NCBI GenBank assembly: GCA_913048385.1
Contig: CAJWVZ010000002.1
Coordinates: 62,001 to 126,000 of the forward strand
Direction of reading: 5' to 3'
Length of the DNA: 64,000 nucleotides
From: an uncultured Gammaproteobacteria bacterium
GTDB taxonomy: Bacteria; Pseudomonadota; Gammaproteobacteria; Pseudomonadales; Pseudohongiellaceae
A model generated the notes under the pieces. That model saw only the letters and a program-made list of their open reading frames with translations. It had not been told where the DNA came from and did no database searches. Positions 7,713 through 15,614 of the stretch are shown here, in pieces. The translations under genes and the position numbers were made by a program. How positions within the stretch are numbered: position 1 is the first letter of the stretch; each line of letters starts with the position of its first letter.

Positions 7713-7742
7713 ATTTTTATTTTTATTTTTATTTTTATTTTT
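7713..7742. repeat. (ATTTTT)5 hexanucleotide repeat next to the flagellin 3 -35
   Basis: Five perfect ATTTTT units plus a partial sixth start at the very base where the -35 element ends. On the promoter strand this is an A-rich tract in the place of an UP element. Slippage could change promoter strength in 6-bp steps. Confidence 0.9.
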
Positions 7743-7964
7743 ATTCTTAGCCGTCTCAACCACGGGATTACATGCCGCCTTACCTTCCGTTATAAATTTT
7801 TTATTTCAAATTTCGCAATACAATAATTGTAAAATAAAACCGATGTAATATTATCTCGAAAGCAACATTCAATTAGTAATTTGTATTATTTGTCAAACCA
7901 ATCGACTCATAGCAGGCTGGCTTTAAATGAAATTTACTGATGATTCTATATATAAAGTCGAAAC

Positions 7965-7991
7965 TAAAGTTAGGCCATCAACCTCCGATTG
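7965..7991 (+). promoter_or_regulatory. Sigma-28 (FliA) promoter of fliS
   Basis: TAAAGTTA-N11-TCCGATTG is close to the enteric FliA consensus with exact spacing. Transcription would start near 7998, 33 nt before the chosen fliS ATG. That excludes the upstream TTG at 8001 as a start. The rest of the 7743-7964 gap is AT-rich with nothing else I can name. Confidence 0.85.
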
Positions 7992-8030
7992 GAAACGTAA
8001 TTGAAACAGGTAAAAGAAGAGGTCTGGGGA

Positions 8031-8438
8031 ATGAATTCACTTGCAGCGAAGAGAGCAATGTCAAGCTATCAAAAAGTAGAACGCACGAAGCGGGACACAA
8101 ATAATCCGCAGGAATTAGTGGGTCTCCTGTTCACGGGTTTAACTGACCGTATCGCATCAGCCCGTAAGGCTCTTGCAGAAAATGATCGCACTACTCGAGC
8201 GGAGCAAGTAACAAAAGCACAAAAAATTCTGTTTGGTTTATGCCAGACCCTTGATTTTGAGAAAGGCGGGGAACTAGCTCGCAATCTTTTTAGGCTATAT
8301 GACTACTCAATTAACAAACTCAGCGAAGGTCACGCGCAAGAAGATCAGAAATGCTTCGAAGAAGTACACGACTTAATTTCCACCGTACGTAATGCTTGGA
8401 CCGAGATGCCCTCGGTGGGAAATACTAATCAACAATAA
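8031..8438 (+). CDS. fliS: Flagellin chaperone FliS
   Basis: FliS binds the C-terminus of unexported flagellin and keeps it soluble for secretion. The 135-residue helical protein has the family outline: an N-terminal AYQ-like segment (AMSSYQKVE), then PQELVGLLFTGLTDRIASAR, QVTKAQKILFGLCQTLDFEKGGELA, LFRLYDYSINKL and a C-terminal VRNAWTEM. The ATG at 8031 is preceded by AGAGG at 8-12 nt; the alternative TTG at 8001 lies almost on the predicted transcription start. It is divergent from flagellin 3. Confidence 0.93.
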   Translation: MNSLAAKRAMSSYQKVERTKRDTNNPQELVGLLFTGLTDRIASARKALAENDRTTRAEQVTKAQKILFGLCQTLDFEKGGELARNLFRLYDYSINKLSEGHAQEDQKCFEEVHDLISTVRNAWTEMPSVGNTNQQ

Positions 8439-8547
8439 CGGAGTTAAATGCGTTTGCGCGATTACGACGCCTCCCAATTGCGGAGAAAACATTTTCAAAT
8501 CGCAAATTTTTTTGGGTGGATGATTGTCAAAACCCAAATGCTAACTG

Positions 8548-9702
8548 CTAGTCAATTTTTATCTTGTATTTTGATATTTTCTGAATGACAGAAGTTCGCC
8601 CCATAGTAAGCAACTCAGCGGCTTTGGAAACATTGCCTTCGGTCTGAATGAGCGCGGTGCGAATTAAATTTGACTCTAAATCTTTGATAATATCCCGCGC
8701 GGGAATACCACTTTCTGGTATCGATTCAATTGAATCTGAAAGTTCTATTATCTTTTCAAATTCATTTGCGACAAAACCAGGTTCAGCAAGGTTCTCTGGA
8801 GACTCGACATCATCCTTGTTTGCAAGGTCAGTGGAAGATTGCGGAAGTTGTTCTCCCATTGTTTCGTTTTTAATATCGGATTGTTCTGAAAGACTACTAA
8901 GCTGATTGGCCAGCATCATTAATTCGCTTGGTAAAAACTCCTGGGGAATTGTCCTAAGTTCAATTTTTTTCCCCGGAAAGAGAACTGACAACCTTTGAAT
9001 TAGATTACTCAATTCTCTAACGTTTCCTGGCCAGGAATAAGACTGCAAAAGGTGTATGGATCGCCGTGAAAATGAAATTGGCCGGCTCCCCATCGAAAAT
9101 CTCTCTGCAAAATGTCCGATAAGTTCGGGGATATCAAAATTTCTCTCTTTTAACGAAGGAACAGCTATAGGAATTATATTAAGACGATAGAATAGATCTT
9201 CCCTAAACTTTCCTTCCGAAACCATCTTTTCTATATTTCGGTGGGTCGCCGCTACGACCCTGACGTCAACTTCCACTGCTCTGCTTCCACCGACAGGCTC
9301 AACAACTTTCTCCTCTAAAACGCGAAGAAATTTAACCTGCAGATCCAATGGCATATCACCAATTTCGTCAAGAAAGAGCGTCCCCTTATGCGCAAGTTCA
9401 AACCTACCTAAGCGATCGCACGTCGCCCCCGTAAAGGAACCTTTTTTATGACCGAACAACTCGCTTTCTAGAAGCTGAGCAGGGATTGCGCCGCAATTAA
9501 TTGCAATAAGAGGTTGGGAAAATCGCGAAGATTGCTTATGCAGAGACAGAGAGACGAGCTCTTTCCCTGAGCCAGAGCCGCCGTGAATCAGAACGGTGGC
9601 AGTTGAATCTGCGCACTGGGTAATCAACCGGCGCAGCCGTTTTGTAGCCTCACTACTGCCTAGAATAACAATTTCGTCATCAATATTACGGTTCAAAGAC
9701 AC
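8548..9702 (-). CDS. Sigma-54-dependent activator, FlrA/FleQ-like, without N-terminal regulatory domain
   Basis: A candidate master regulator of the flagellar cascade. The AAA+ domain has Walker A GGSGSGKE (41-48), Walker B GTLFLDEIG, and a contact loop GSFTGA (88-93) where most family members have GAFTGA. A long acidic linker (about 265-340) leads to a Fis-type helix-turn-helix (NVSKAAELLTMGRTSVIQKI). FleQ/FlrA usually carries an extra N-terminal FleQ domain and about 480-490 residues; this protein has 384 and starts at the AAA+ domain. It converges on fliS. The AT-rich 200 bp upstream show no sigma-54 or sigma-28 site. Confidence 0.82.
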   Translation of the reverse strand: MSLNRNIDDEIVILGSSEATKRLRRLITQCADSTATVLIHGGSGSGKELVSLSLHKQSSRFSQPLIAINCGAIPAQLLESELFGHKKGSFTGATCDRLGRFELAHKGTLFLDEIGDMPLDLQVKFLRVLEEKVVEPVGGSRAVEVDVRVVAATHRNIEKMVSEGKFREDLFYRLNIIPIAVPSLKERNFDIPELIGHFAERFSMGSRPISFSRRSIHLLQSYSWPGNVRELSNLIQRLSVLFPGKKIELRTIPQEFLPSELMMLANQLSSLSEQSDIKNETMGEQLPQSSTDLANKDDVESPENLAEPGFVANEFEKIIELSDSIESIPESGIPARDIIKDLESNLIRTALIQTEGNVSKAAELLTMGRTSVIQKISKYKIKID

Positions 9703-9933
9703 AATTAACCCTTAAATAAAACGCCGATTCCTATACTACCGCCATTCTAAAAAATTTTTAACTATTACTATAAAATAAAAGTCATTATAAATCAGCTTGT
9801 TACTGCTTTTTTTTCGATTTTAAAAATTAAAAAAATATTCTTTTACAGACTAAAGTTTCCCACCCCTTGTGTCGACTGGGAAGCTGTCAACTGAATAATA
9901 ATTATTAAGTTGAAGAAGTTCAGAGCGATAAGA

Positions 9934-9954
9934 GGTCAGAGGTCAGAGGTCAGA
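9934..9954 (+). repeat. (GGTCAGA)3 tandem repeat
   Basis: Three perfect 7-bp units. The same unit occurs 6.7 times at 14614-14660 and 1.7 times at 10335-10347. GAGGTCAG is also the ribosome-site sequence of the three large flagellin genes and lies in the hairpin loops at 3787 and 5157. Confidence 0.9.
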
Positions 9955-10729
9955 AGCTGGTAACTCAAAACTCTAATCAACTCCTTTAAGGGGATACTCT
10001 GATGCAAGTCAGCAAGAAAAGGGAAATCGCGTCCGCCGACGTCGCAAATCGAGGTGAAAACCGCCTCGCCTTAAGTTCGGTGGTTCGTTGTAAGTTCTTT
10101 AACGGCTCGTTTCGTAGATCGAAACGTGGCGGTTTTCCTGTGTCCACGATTTCTTCCCCCCTAAATCTAATGCTAGCGAGTGCTAATAGTTGCAGCCTAC
10201 CAGCGACGTCGATCTTCATTGAGTTTTTCTTTGAGGTCGCGGTCTTTTTTAAAAACCTAATTCAAATTTTTGACCGTGTAATACGCAAGTAAGGCGTAAC
10301 GGTAAAACACAAATGCCTGCTAAAACGGGCTCTATCAGAGGTCAGAGACTGATTACTTCCCAAACGGGGAAGAACGAGGACTCATGGCCGAATTTCAATT
10401 TAAGTCGATAACCGACACCCCTGGCGGATCTGCCGTTAGCCCCAACGCGACTAGGATTTTTTACGCTATTCAGCAAATAAAGCGTGGAATGGCGTACCCG
10501 TGCGCGGTTTAAAGTCATAGGCATTTAATGAAGGAGCCCTGAAGGGCGAGGAAAGCGTTCGAAAAATTTCTATCTAAATATCAGCAGGAGCTTGAAATGG
10601 CCTACGAAAAATAGGCAGGAAAATAAAGCGTAGTTTTTGGTATCGGCGAGTTTGTCGTATTGATAACTCTAGATCAATGAGTAATTGGTTTAAGACGAAC
10701 TGAAAAACAAGTCATATCGTGCAACTCAT
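9955..10729. other. Gene-poor stretch with several inverted repeats, possible RNA
   Basis: No convincing gene lies between the activator (ends 9702) and the first small flagellin. What I see is a long-range stem of 10 bp (10056-10065 with 10128-10137) enclosing a 7-bp hairpin (10108-10114 with 10120-10126). There are also short hairpins GCCCT/AGGGC near 10536 and GCCTA/TAGGC near 10600, and another GAGGTCAG (10336-10347). A 42-codon frame at 10384-10512 has a plausible ribosome site but no recognisable product. The stretch could hold a non-coding RNA or the decayed remains of another flagellin. Confidence 0.35.
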
Positions 10730-10756
10730 TAAACTACCTTTATTTTATTTCGATCG
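10730..10756 (+). promoter_or_regulatory. Sigma-28 promoter of the small-flagellin array
   Basis: TAAACTAC-N11-TTCGATCG, with exact FliA spacing and the CGAT core. Transcription would start near 10763, 44 nt before the first small flagellin. Downstream genes to flaG have gaps of 43-294 nt, so one promoter could serve several of them. Confidence 0.6.
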
Positions 10757-10806
10757 GTCGATATAAAATAATTTAACAAATACAGCAAAAACTAAAGGTG
10801 AATAAA

Positions 10807-11658
10807 ATGCATATAGTCAACAATCAGCACAAAGCACATACAGCAATGTTCTCGCTAATGCGAAATGACAGGGACATGACTCGAGCGATGGATCGCCTTT
10901 CAACAGGCAAGCGAATTTCCTCGGCAAAGGATGATGTTGGCGGGTTTGTGATGGCGACTACCTTTGAAAAAGATATTAGAGCAGCAGCTCAAGGCGCAGA
11001 AAATACAAAACATGCGATAGCTCTCCTTGAAACTGTTTCAAGCGCCGCAAACCAGGCCATCAACATTCTTACTCGGATGAAAGAATTAGCGGTGCAGGCC
11101 TCGACCGACGGATATACAACCGGACAGCGCACTAATATGAACAACGAATTTCAAGGTCTGGTTGCTGAACTTACTCGAATTGATACTCAGACCGTCTGGA
11201 ATGGGACTGCATGGATGGATACCGTTAACACCATGAATATCAATTTTGGCGATGCCAATACGATGGCAGTTAACTTCTCTCAATGGACGCCTGGAGATGC
11301 CACAACGGCTGCGACTCAAGCCTATGGTGCAGCAGTCTTTGGGGGCAACGCTGCAAACGACGACTTAACAACAACAGCAAGATCGATTGCTATGGTAAAT
11401 GAAATCGATGTTGCTCTCACAGCAGCAAGTGCAGAAGCTGGTAAATACGGCGCGTATATTAATCGACTTAATCAGTCCCTAGATTCGTTAAAAGGCAGGG
11501 AGCTCTACCTTACTAACACGCTGAGCAAAATTGAGGACGCGGATTACGGAGTTGAGACGGCAGAGCTAGCACGTACTCAGATAGTTGCTCAGGCTGCTAC
11601 AGCGATGTTGACGCAAGCTAATCAGAACAAACAGACAGTAATGGCGTTACTTCAGTAA
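10807..11658 (+). CDS. Small flagellin paralogue A
   Basis: A short flagellin of 283 residues with complete D0/D1 ends and almost no central domain. The N-terminus has MDRLSTGKRISSAKDDVGG and ILTRMKELAVQASTDGY. The C-terminus has TLSKIEDADYGVETAELART and ends ATAMLTQANQNKQTVMALLQ. It is the most canonical of the five array genes. The ATG at 10807 has AAGGTGA 6-9 nt upstream; the GTG at 10798 is part of that ribosome site. It probably polymerises in the filament. Confidence 0.93.
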   Translation: MHIVNNQHKAHTAMFSLMRNDRDMTRAMDRLSTGKRISSAKDDVGGFVMATTFEKDIRAAAQGAENTKHAIALLETVSSAANQAINILTRMKELAVQASTDGYTTGQRTNMNNEFQGLVAELTRIDTQTVWNGTAWMDTVNTMNINFGDANTMAVNFSQWTPGDATTAATQAYGAAVFGGNAANDDLTTTARSIAMVNEIDVALTAASAEAGKYGAYINRLNQSLDSLKGRELYLTNTLSKIEDADYGVETAELARTQIVAQAATAMLTQANQNKQTVMALLQ

Positions 11659-11719
11659 GAATACTGATATTGCCAACAAAGTTTGAGCCACCCGAATTAG
11701 AACTGGAGCTATAAGAAAA

Positions 11720-12610
11720 ATGATTTCAATACAAACAAACATAAACGCGAATAAATTTCTTAATGTTTTAAACAATGTCAATCAGATAACGGATAAGTCA
11801 GTCGAAAGATTATCTACGGGGAAAAAGATAACTTTGGCAAGTGATGGAATAGCGGACTTTTCTATTCAAACAAACCTGAAAAGTGAAATAGTCGGTAAGT
11901 CTCAGGGACTCAAAAATACCAATAGCGCGATTTCAACTTTAAAAACAGTTGAGAGTGCCAGCAATACCATCGTCGACCTATTAGTCCGGTCAAAAGAATT
12001 GGCAACCGAGGCCCTAAACGACGGTTACACCGAACAGCAACGCATTGATTTAAACCGAGAGTGGGTCGGTAATCTTGACGAAATTCGGCGGATTTCTGCG
12101 AACACTGAGTGGAATGACGGTGCTTTGCTCGCAGCTTCTGGTACCTACAGTGTGCGGGTCGATGCCAATACAAGTGTCTCCGGACAAATAAAAGATATGG
12201 CGGTTAACAACGCCAATGCGGCGACCGGAGGATTAGGCGGGAACACCTTCATGAGCTCCGTCGCCTGCCCGCTATGCGGCGGAGATGATCTCCGACACAA
12301 CTTTAGGCGCGACGATGGTTCGACCCGCGAATGCGTGAAGATTACCGCGGCAAGAATAGAAGATGCCCTAGAGTCGGCGGTGACTGAAAACACAACGGTT
12401 AAAGGTTACGTCAACCAAATGGAAATAACTGCCCAAACACTTTCAGCGAGTGTAACGAATTTGAGTAATTCTTTGGGAAAAATAACGGACACCGATTATG
12501 CAGCAGAGACAAGCTATCTAGCGAAAAGCGCGATCATCTCAAAAGCAAGCACCGCGCTCTTAGCGCAAGGAGATCAGGACCATCAGTTAGTAAGCATGTT
12601 ACTAGACTAA
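11720..12610 (+). CDS. Small flagellin paralogue B with a CxxC...C insert
   Basis: A flagellin of 296 residues. D0/D1 are recognisable (VERLSTGKKITLASDGIADF; LLVRSKELATEALNDGYTEQ; C-terminal LGKITDTDYAAETSYLAKSA and LLAQGDQDHQLVSMLLD). The short central region (about 170-207) holds three cysteines in ACPLCGGDDLRHNF...DGSTRECVK, at 183, 186 and 205. Cysteine is rare in secreted flagellins, and CPLCGGDD resembles a zinc-knuckle half. MKELA is replaced by SKELA. It lies 61 nt after paralogue A and is probably co-transcribed. The function of the insert is unknown. Confidence 0.9.
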   Translation: MISIQTNINANKFLNVLNNVNQITDKSVERLSTGKKITLASDGIADFSIQTNLKSEIVGKSQGLKNTNSAISTLKTVESASNTIVDLLVRSKELATEALNDGYTEQQRIDLNREWVGNLDEIRRISANTEWNDGALLAASGTYSVRVDANTSVSGQIKDMAVNNANAATGGLGGNTFMSSVACPLCGGDDLRHNFRRDDGSTRECVKITAARIEDALESAVTENTTVKGYVNQMEITAQTLSASVTNLSNSLGKITDTDYAAETSYLAKSAIISKASTALLAQGDQDHQLVSMLLD

Positions 12611-12904
12611 CTAGCTCTTTGGTTTTTAGAACGAGCAATTAATAAAAGTAAATACGTTCCAGAGGTATCGATGACAAAACATTAAGAGCGTCTTTTAAAG
12701 GTTAATCATTCCGATCGGCGCCGGAATCACAAGGAAAAATTGGACTTAACAGCATAAGCGGGATTGCCTATGGCTCGGCATTTTTGAAAAAAAGCCAGCA
12801 GCAATGAGTTATGAATAAAAGGGATCGGATATAGGTTAATGGAAATACAGGCAAGATTAAATCGAAATCAATACAAAAAGTAGAGAAAGCAAAAAGGTGA
12901 AAAA

Positions 12905-13744
12905 ATGATATCAATCAATACAAACTCGAGTGCAAATTTTGCAATCGACTCTATCAACAACTCCAGTCGAGAGGTTAACAGCTCGATCGTCAGGATTTCG
13001 ACAGGGAAACGAGTCAACAACGGGCTGGGGGTCACAGACACCGCCAGTGCATCGGTAGCAAAGTGGGGAGAGGCGCAGACTCGAAGCTTAGATAGGGGTG
13101 CACAAAACGCGCTAGATGGCGCCGCAATGTTTACACTTTTCGCATCGAAGGGTAACGCGATAGTCAGCCACCTGGCTCGAATGAAGGAGCTGGCAGTGGA
13201 AATGTCTAATCCGGGGTGGTCGGCAATTCAATACGGTTCCGCCAACGCAGAGTATAGAGCTCTGTCGGCGAATATAACGAGCATCGCAGGCCAAGGTTAT
13301 AATAACGGCGCGGTTCCCTTTGGGGCGGGCGGTGCCAGACGCACACACGTAGGTCGCGGTGGTGATATCGTGCAGACGGGCCTCGTGTGGAGCATCGCAA
13401 ATACCGGCACCGCACTCGGCTCCCAAGTGCTCGACGGCCCCGCTAACCTCAACAGTAGCGCCTTATGGAGCGCTGAGATCACTAAACTGGAGACCGCGAT
13501 CCCTGCGGCGGCAGGCGAGGCTGGTGCCTATGCCGCACAAGCCAGATCTCTTGAGACGATAGCACAAGGGATGCGTGCAGAATCAGCAGCGGTAAGTTCG
13601 GGCACGGGGACCGTTCAGAACACTGACTTTGCGGCAGAGACCGCAAGACTGGCCGCCGCACAAATCCGAGCCCAGGCCTCGACTGCAATGCTTTCGCAGG
13701 CCAATACAAAACAACAATACGTCTTAGCATTACTGCAAAATTAA
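12905..13744 (+). CDS. Small flagellin paralogue C
   Basis: A flagellin-like protein of 279 residues. The ends are still clear: MISINTNSSANFAIDSINNS, then IVRISTGKRVNNG, HLARMKELAVEMSNPGWSAI, and C-terminal TVQNTDFAAETARLAAAQIR with STAMLSQANTKQQYVLALLQ. RLSTG has become RISTG and the residues after it are altered. The region about 135-190 is glycine-rich and unlike the other copies. AAAAGGTG precedes the ATG. The 294-bp gap upstream holds a palindromic CCGATCGG near 12710 but no promoter with correct spacing. Confidence 0.88.
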   Translation: MISINTNSSANFAIDSINNSSREVNSSIVRISTGKRVNNGLGVTDTASASVAKWGEAQTRSLDRGAQNALDGAAMFTLFASKGNAIVSHLARMKELAVEMSNPGWSAIQYGSANAEYRALSANITSIAGQGYNNGAVPFGAGGARRTHVGRGGDIVQTGLVWSIANTGTALGSQVLDGPANLNSSALWSAEITKLETAIPAAAGEAGAYAAQARSLETIAQGMRAESAAVSSGTGTVQNTDFAAETARLAAAQIRAQASTAMLSQANTKQQYVLALLQN

Positions 13745-13787
13745 AAAATTATTTGTATATATTTAGGTTCATAAGAAGGGATTGATT

Positions 13788-14588
13788 ATGGTAGCCATCA
13801 CTAATTTCAGCACTCTTACAGCAGTGAACACAGCGAACAATTCAAAGAGCGCAACTAATGTTTCAGTAAAGCGAATCGCGACAGGTAAGGCCCCAGATTT
13901 TGGCCAACGTGGAACCGTAGACGCCCAAGTCAGATCTTTTCAGCAGGGCGCGCGAAACCTAGCAATTCACGCGGGGAGATATGAAGCGTTCGCTGGCATC
14001 GCGAACTCGATCGTTGCACTGACGCAACACAAATTAGAAATTGCCGCCAAATTCTCGCAAACCGGATACGACGCTTCCGAATATTCGGCTGCTGGCGCAC
14101 GATACGTCGCCCTAGATAATTACATTACACAGCTAATCGCAACCCCCCCTATTGGTAGCGGAAATTTTAATGCGATTAAAACAGAAGGATTTGCCAGTGG
14201 TAGCGCCGTTGTTGCCGGGCCCGCGACGCGAGCATGGCAGAGGGCAGCGAACTCTGCGACAGTCACGGGAATAGCCACCGCGCCAATCGTAGCCAACATA
14301 GATTCTGCAGCAGAGTTTGCCGCAGCGATCCCTATTCTGAAACAAGAGGTTGAAAATACATCCGCGTCTGCCGAGGCACTATCCGGTATTGCGCAGGCTG
14401 CGAGCGTAGCGGGCTTTGCTGCCGCGGAGGAGGCGGCGGGTTATATTGCTATTTCAAAAGCACTGAGCACCGATTTAGCCCTCGAAACTGCGAGGATGGC
14501 GACTAACAAAATAGTAAATGAAGCAGCTACAGCAATGGTGGCGCAGGCCGGCCAAATGGAACAAGTGATGCTGAGGTTGTTGAATTAA
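13788..14588 (+). CDS. Divergent flagellin-like protein D
   Basis: 266 residues, still flagellin-like in its C-terminus (LALETARMATNKIVNEAATA followed by MVAQAGQMEQVMLRLLN) and with a weak N-terminal echo (VKRIATGKAPDFG). The D1 MKELAV segment is replaced by HKLEIAAKFSQTGYDASEYS, which is shared with protein E but not with A-C. It lies 43 nt after C. The ATG at 13788 follows AGAAGGG at a 7-nt distance; the ORF's TTG at 13782 is too close to that site. It may be a minor filament, junction or regulatory component rather than a bulk subunit. Confidence 0.8.
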   Translation: MVAITNFSTLTAVNTANNSKSATNVSVKRIATGKAPDFGQRGTVDAQVRSFQQGARNLAIHAGRYEAFAGIANSIVALTQHKLEIAAKFSQTGYDASEYSAAGARYVALDNYITQLIATPPIGSGNFNAIKTEGFASGSAVVAGPATRAWQRAANSATVTGIATAPIVANIDSAAEFAAAIPILKQEVENTSASAEALSGIAQAASVAGFAAAEEAAGYIAISKALSTDLALETARMATNKIVNEAATAMVAQAGQMEQVMLRLLN

Positions 14589-14613
14589 AGAAGCTAGTCC
14601 CGTTTACGGGTGG

Positions 14614-14660
14614 GTCAGAGGTCAGAGGTCAGAGGTCAGAGGTCAGAGGTCAGAGGTCAA
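14614..14660 (+). repeat. (GGTCAGA)6.7 tandem repeat upstream of flagellin-like E
   Basis: Six full 7-bp units and a partial seventh fill the middle of the 113-bp gap between genes D and E and end 41 nt before the ATG of E. As it lies outside coding sequence, copy-number change would alter leader length or the number of GAGGT elements, not a reading frame. Confidence 0.95.
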
Positions 14661-14701
14661 AATTGAGCTCAACTTTAAATTAATTACATAGGAATACAAT
14701 T

Positions 14702-15517
14702 ATGACTGTTACTATAAATACGGGAGCACAAACGGCGGCGGCAGCTGTGTCATCCTTTGGCAGAGCTGCAAATCACGCTGTGACCAACATAGCCAGCGGA
14801 CGGAACGGATCGAATGGAATTCAGGCGGCCTCGCAAGCGCGCGCAACTTCCTACGGTGCCGGTTCTTCAAACATGAGAATCATGGCAGGGCGATATGAAG
14901 GTTATGCAGGACTGGCAAACGCCTTACACGCTTCGTCCCAAGAGCAGCTAGAAATAGCCTCTAAATTCTCACAAACAGGCTATGACGCGTCAGAATATAG
15001 TGCGGCTGCGGCTCGCTATCTGGCACTCCATGACTACATGGATCAAATAATAGCAACTGCCGCGCAGGGTTCTGAGGTTCAGTTCCTCGCTGTAAAAACT
15101 GAGGCCATGGCTCTGGGTGACGCTACGGTTGCCGCGACTGGTATCGGACGAGCTACTATTGCGGGTGCTAACACCACAACTGTAGGTGGTAACGCGGGTT
15201 ATGCTACGGTAGCTAACGTCGCCGCGGTTAACGGTGCTGATGCCATGGCCGCAATCCTTCCAGCTCTAAAGATAGAGGTTCAAAATATGGCTGCGCATGC
15301 CGCTGATGCGGTAAACGCATCTAAGATGTTTCAGTCATTAAGCCTTGCAGCTGGATTCGTAGCTGCCGGCTATTCTGCCCAAGCGGAATCAGCAGGGACC
15401 GACTTCGCTGTTGAAACTGCTAAACTTGCAGCTGCGCAGATTAAAGCCCAAGCGGCGACGGCGATGGTCGCTCAAGCCAGTGTAGTCGATCAAGCCCAGC
15501 TGGCCCTGTTGCAATAA
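14702..15517 (+). CDS. Divergent flagellin-like protein E
   Basis: 271 residues, the most derived array member. The N-terminal LSTG+RI is reduced to VTNIASGRNGSNG. It shares EIASKFSQTGYDASEYSAAA and nearby ARY-AL-DY-QIIAT positions with protein D. The C-terminus (DFAVETAKLAAAQIKAQAAT, then AMVAQASVVDQAQLALLQ) keeps the flagellin D0 pattern. AGGAA lies about 8 nt before the ATG. It is the last flagellin before flaG. The paired divergence of D and E from A-C suggests a separate role kept by selection. Confidence 0.8.
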   Translation: MTVTINTGAQTAAAAVSSFGRAANHAVTNIASGRNGSNGIQAASQARATSYGAGSSNMRIMAGRYEGYAGLANALHASSQEQLEIASKFSQTGYDASEYSAAAARYLALHDYMDQIIATAAQGSEVQFLAVKTEAMALGDATVAATGIGRATIAGANTTTVGGNAGYATVANVAAVNGADAMAAILPALKIEVQNMAAHAADAVNASKMFQSLSLAAGFVAAGYSAQAESAGTDFAVETAKLAAAQIKAQAATAMVAQASVVDQAQLALLQ

Positions 15518-15541
15518 GATAGGGAGCGCTGCTTTATGAGA

Positions 15542-15585
15542 GTGGCAGGATTTACTGCAGAACCTCTGTGTTAAATCCCTGCCAC
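15542..15585 (+). other. Intercistronic hairpin between flagellin-like E and flaG
   Basis: GTGGCAGGATTTA (15542-15554) pairs with TAAATCCCTGCCAC (15572-15585) with a single bulged base. No U-run follows on the plus strand, so an mRNA-processing or stability role is more likely than termination. flaG starts 30 nt later. Confidence 0.55.
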
Positions 15586-15614
15586 GGCATAAAGAAGGCT
15601 CTTAAGGAGAAACT

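Noticed and set aside
8001-8030. Upstream TTG start for fliS
   Set aside because: It lies about 3 nt after the predicted transcription start and lacks a ribosome site; the ATG at 8031 has AGAGG.
10002-10292. 96-codon plus-strand frame in the 1.1-kb gap
   Set aside because: It has a fair ribosome site, but the composition is unlike a folded protein, it lies across the nested inverted repeats and shows no known motif. I describe the stretch as possible RNA instead.
10384-10512. 42-codon plus-strand frame with a plausible ribosome site
   Set aside because: Too short and without recognisable features; noted in the gap entry but not called as a gene.
12700-12730. Sigma-28-like site before flagellin C (TAAAGGTT and TCCGATCG)
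   Set aside because: The two boxes are only 6 nt apart instead of 11, so they cannot form a FliA promoter.
14614-14660. Possible CRISPR or direct-repeat array
   Set aside because: The GGTCAGA units are contiguous 7-mers without spacers, so this is a simple tandem repeat.
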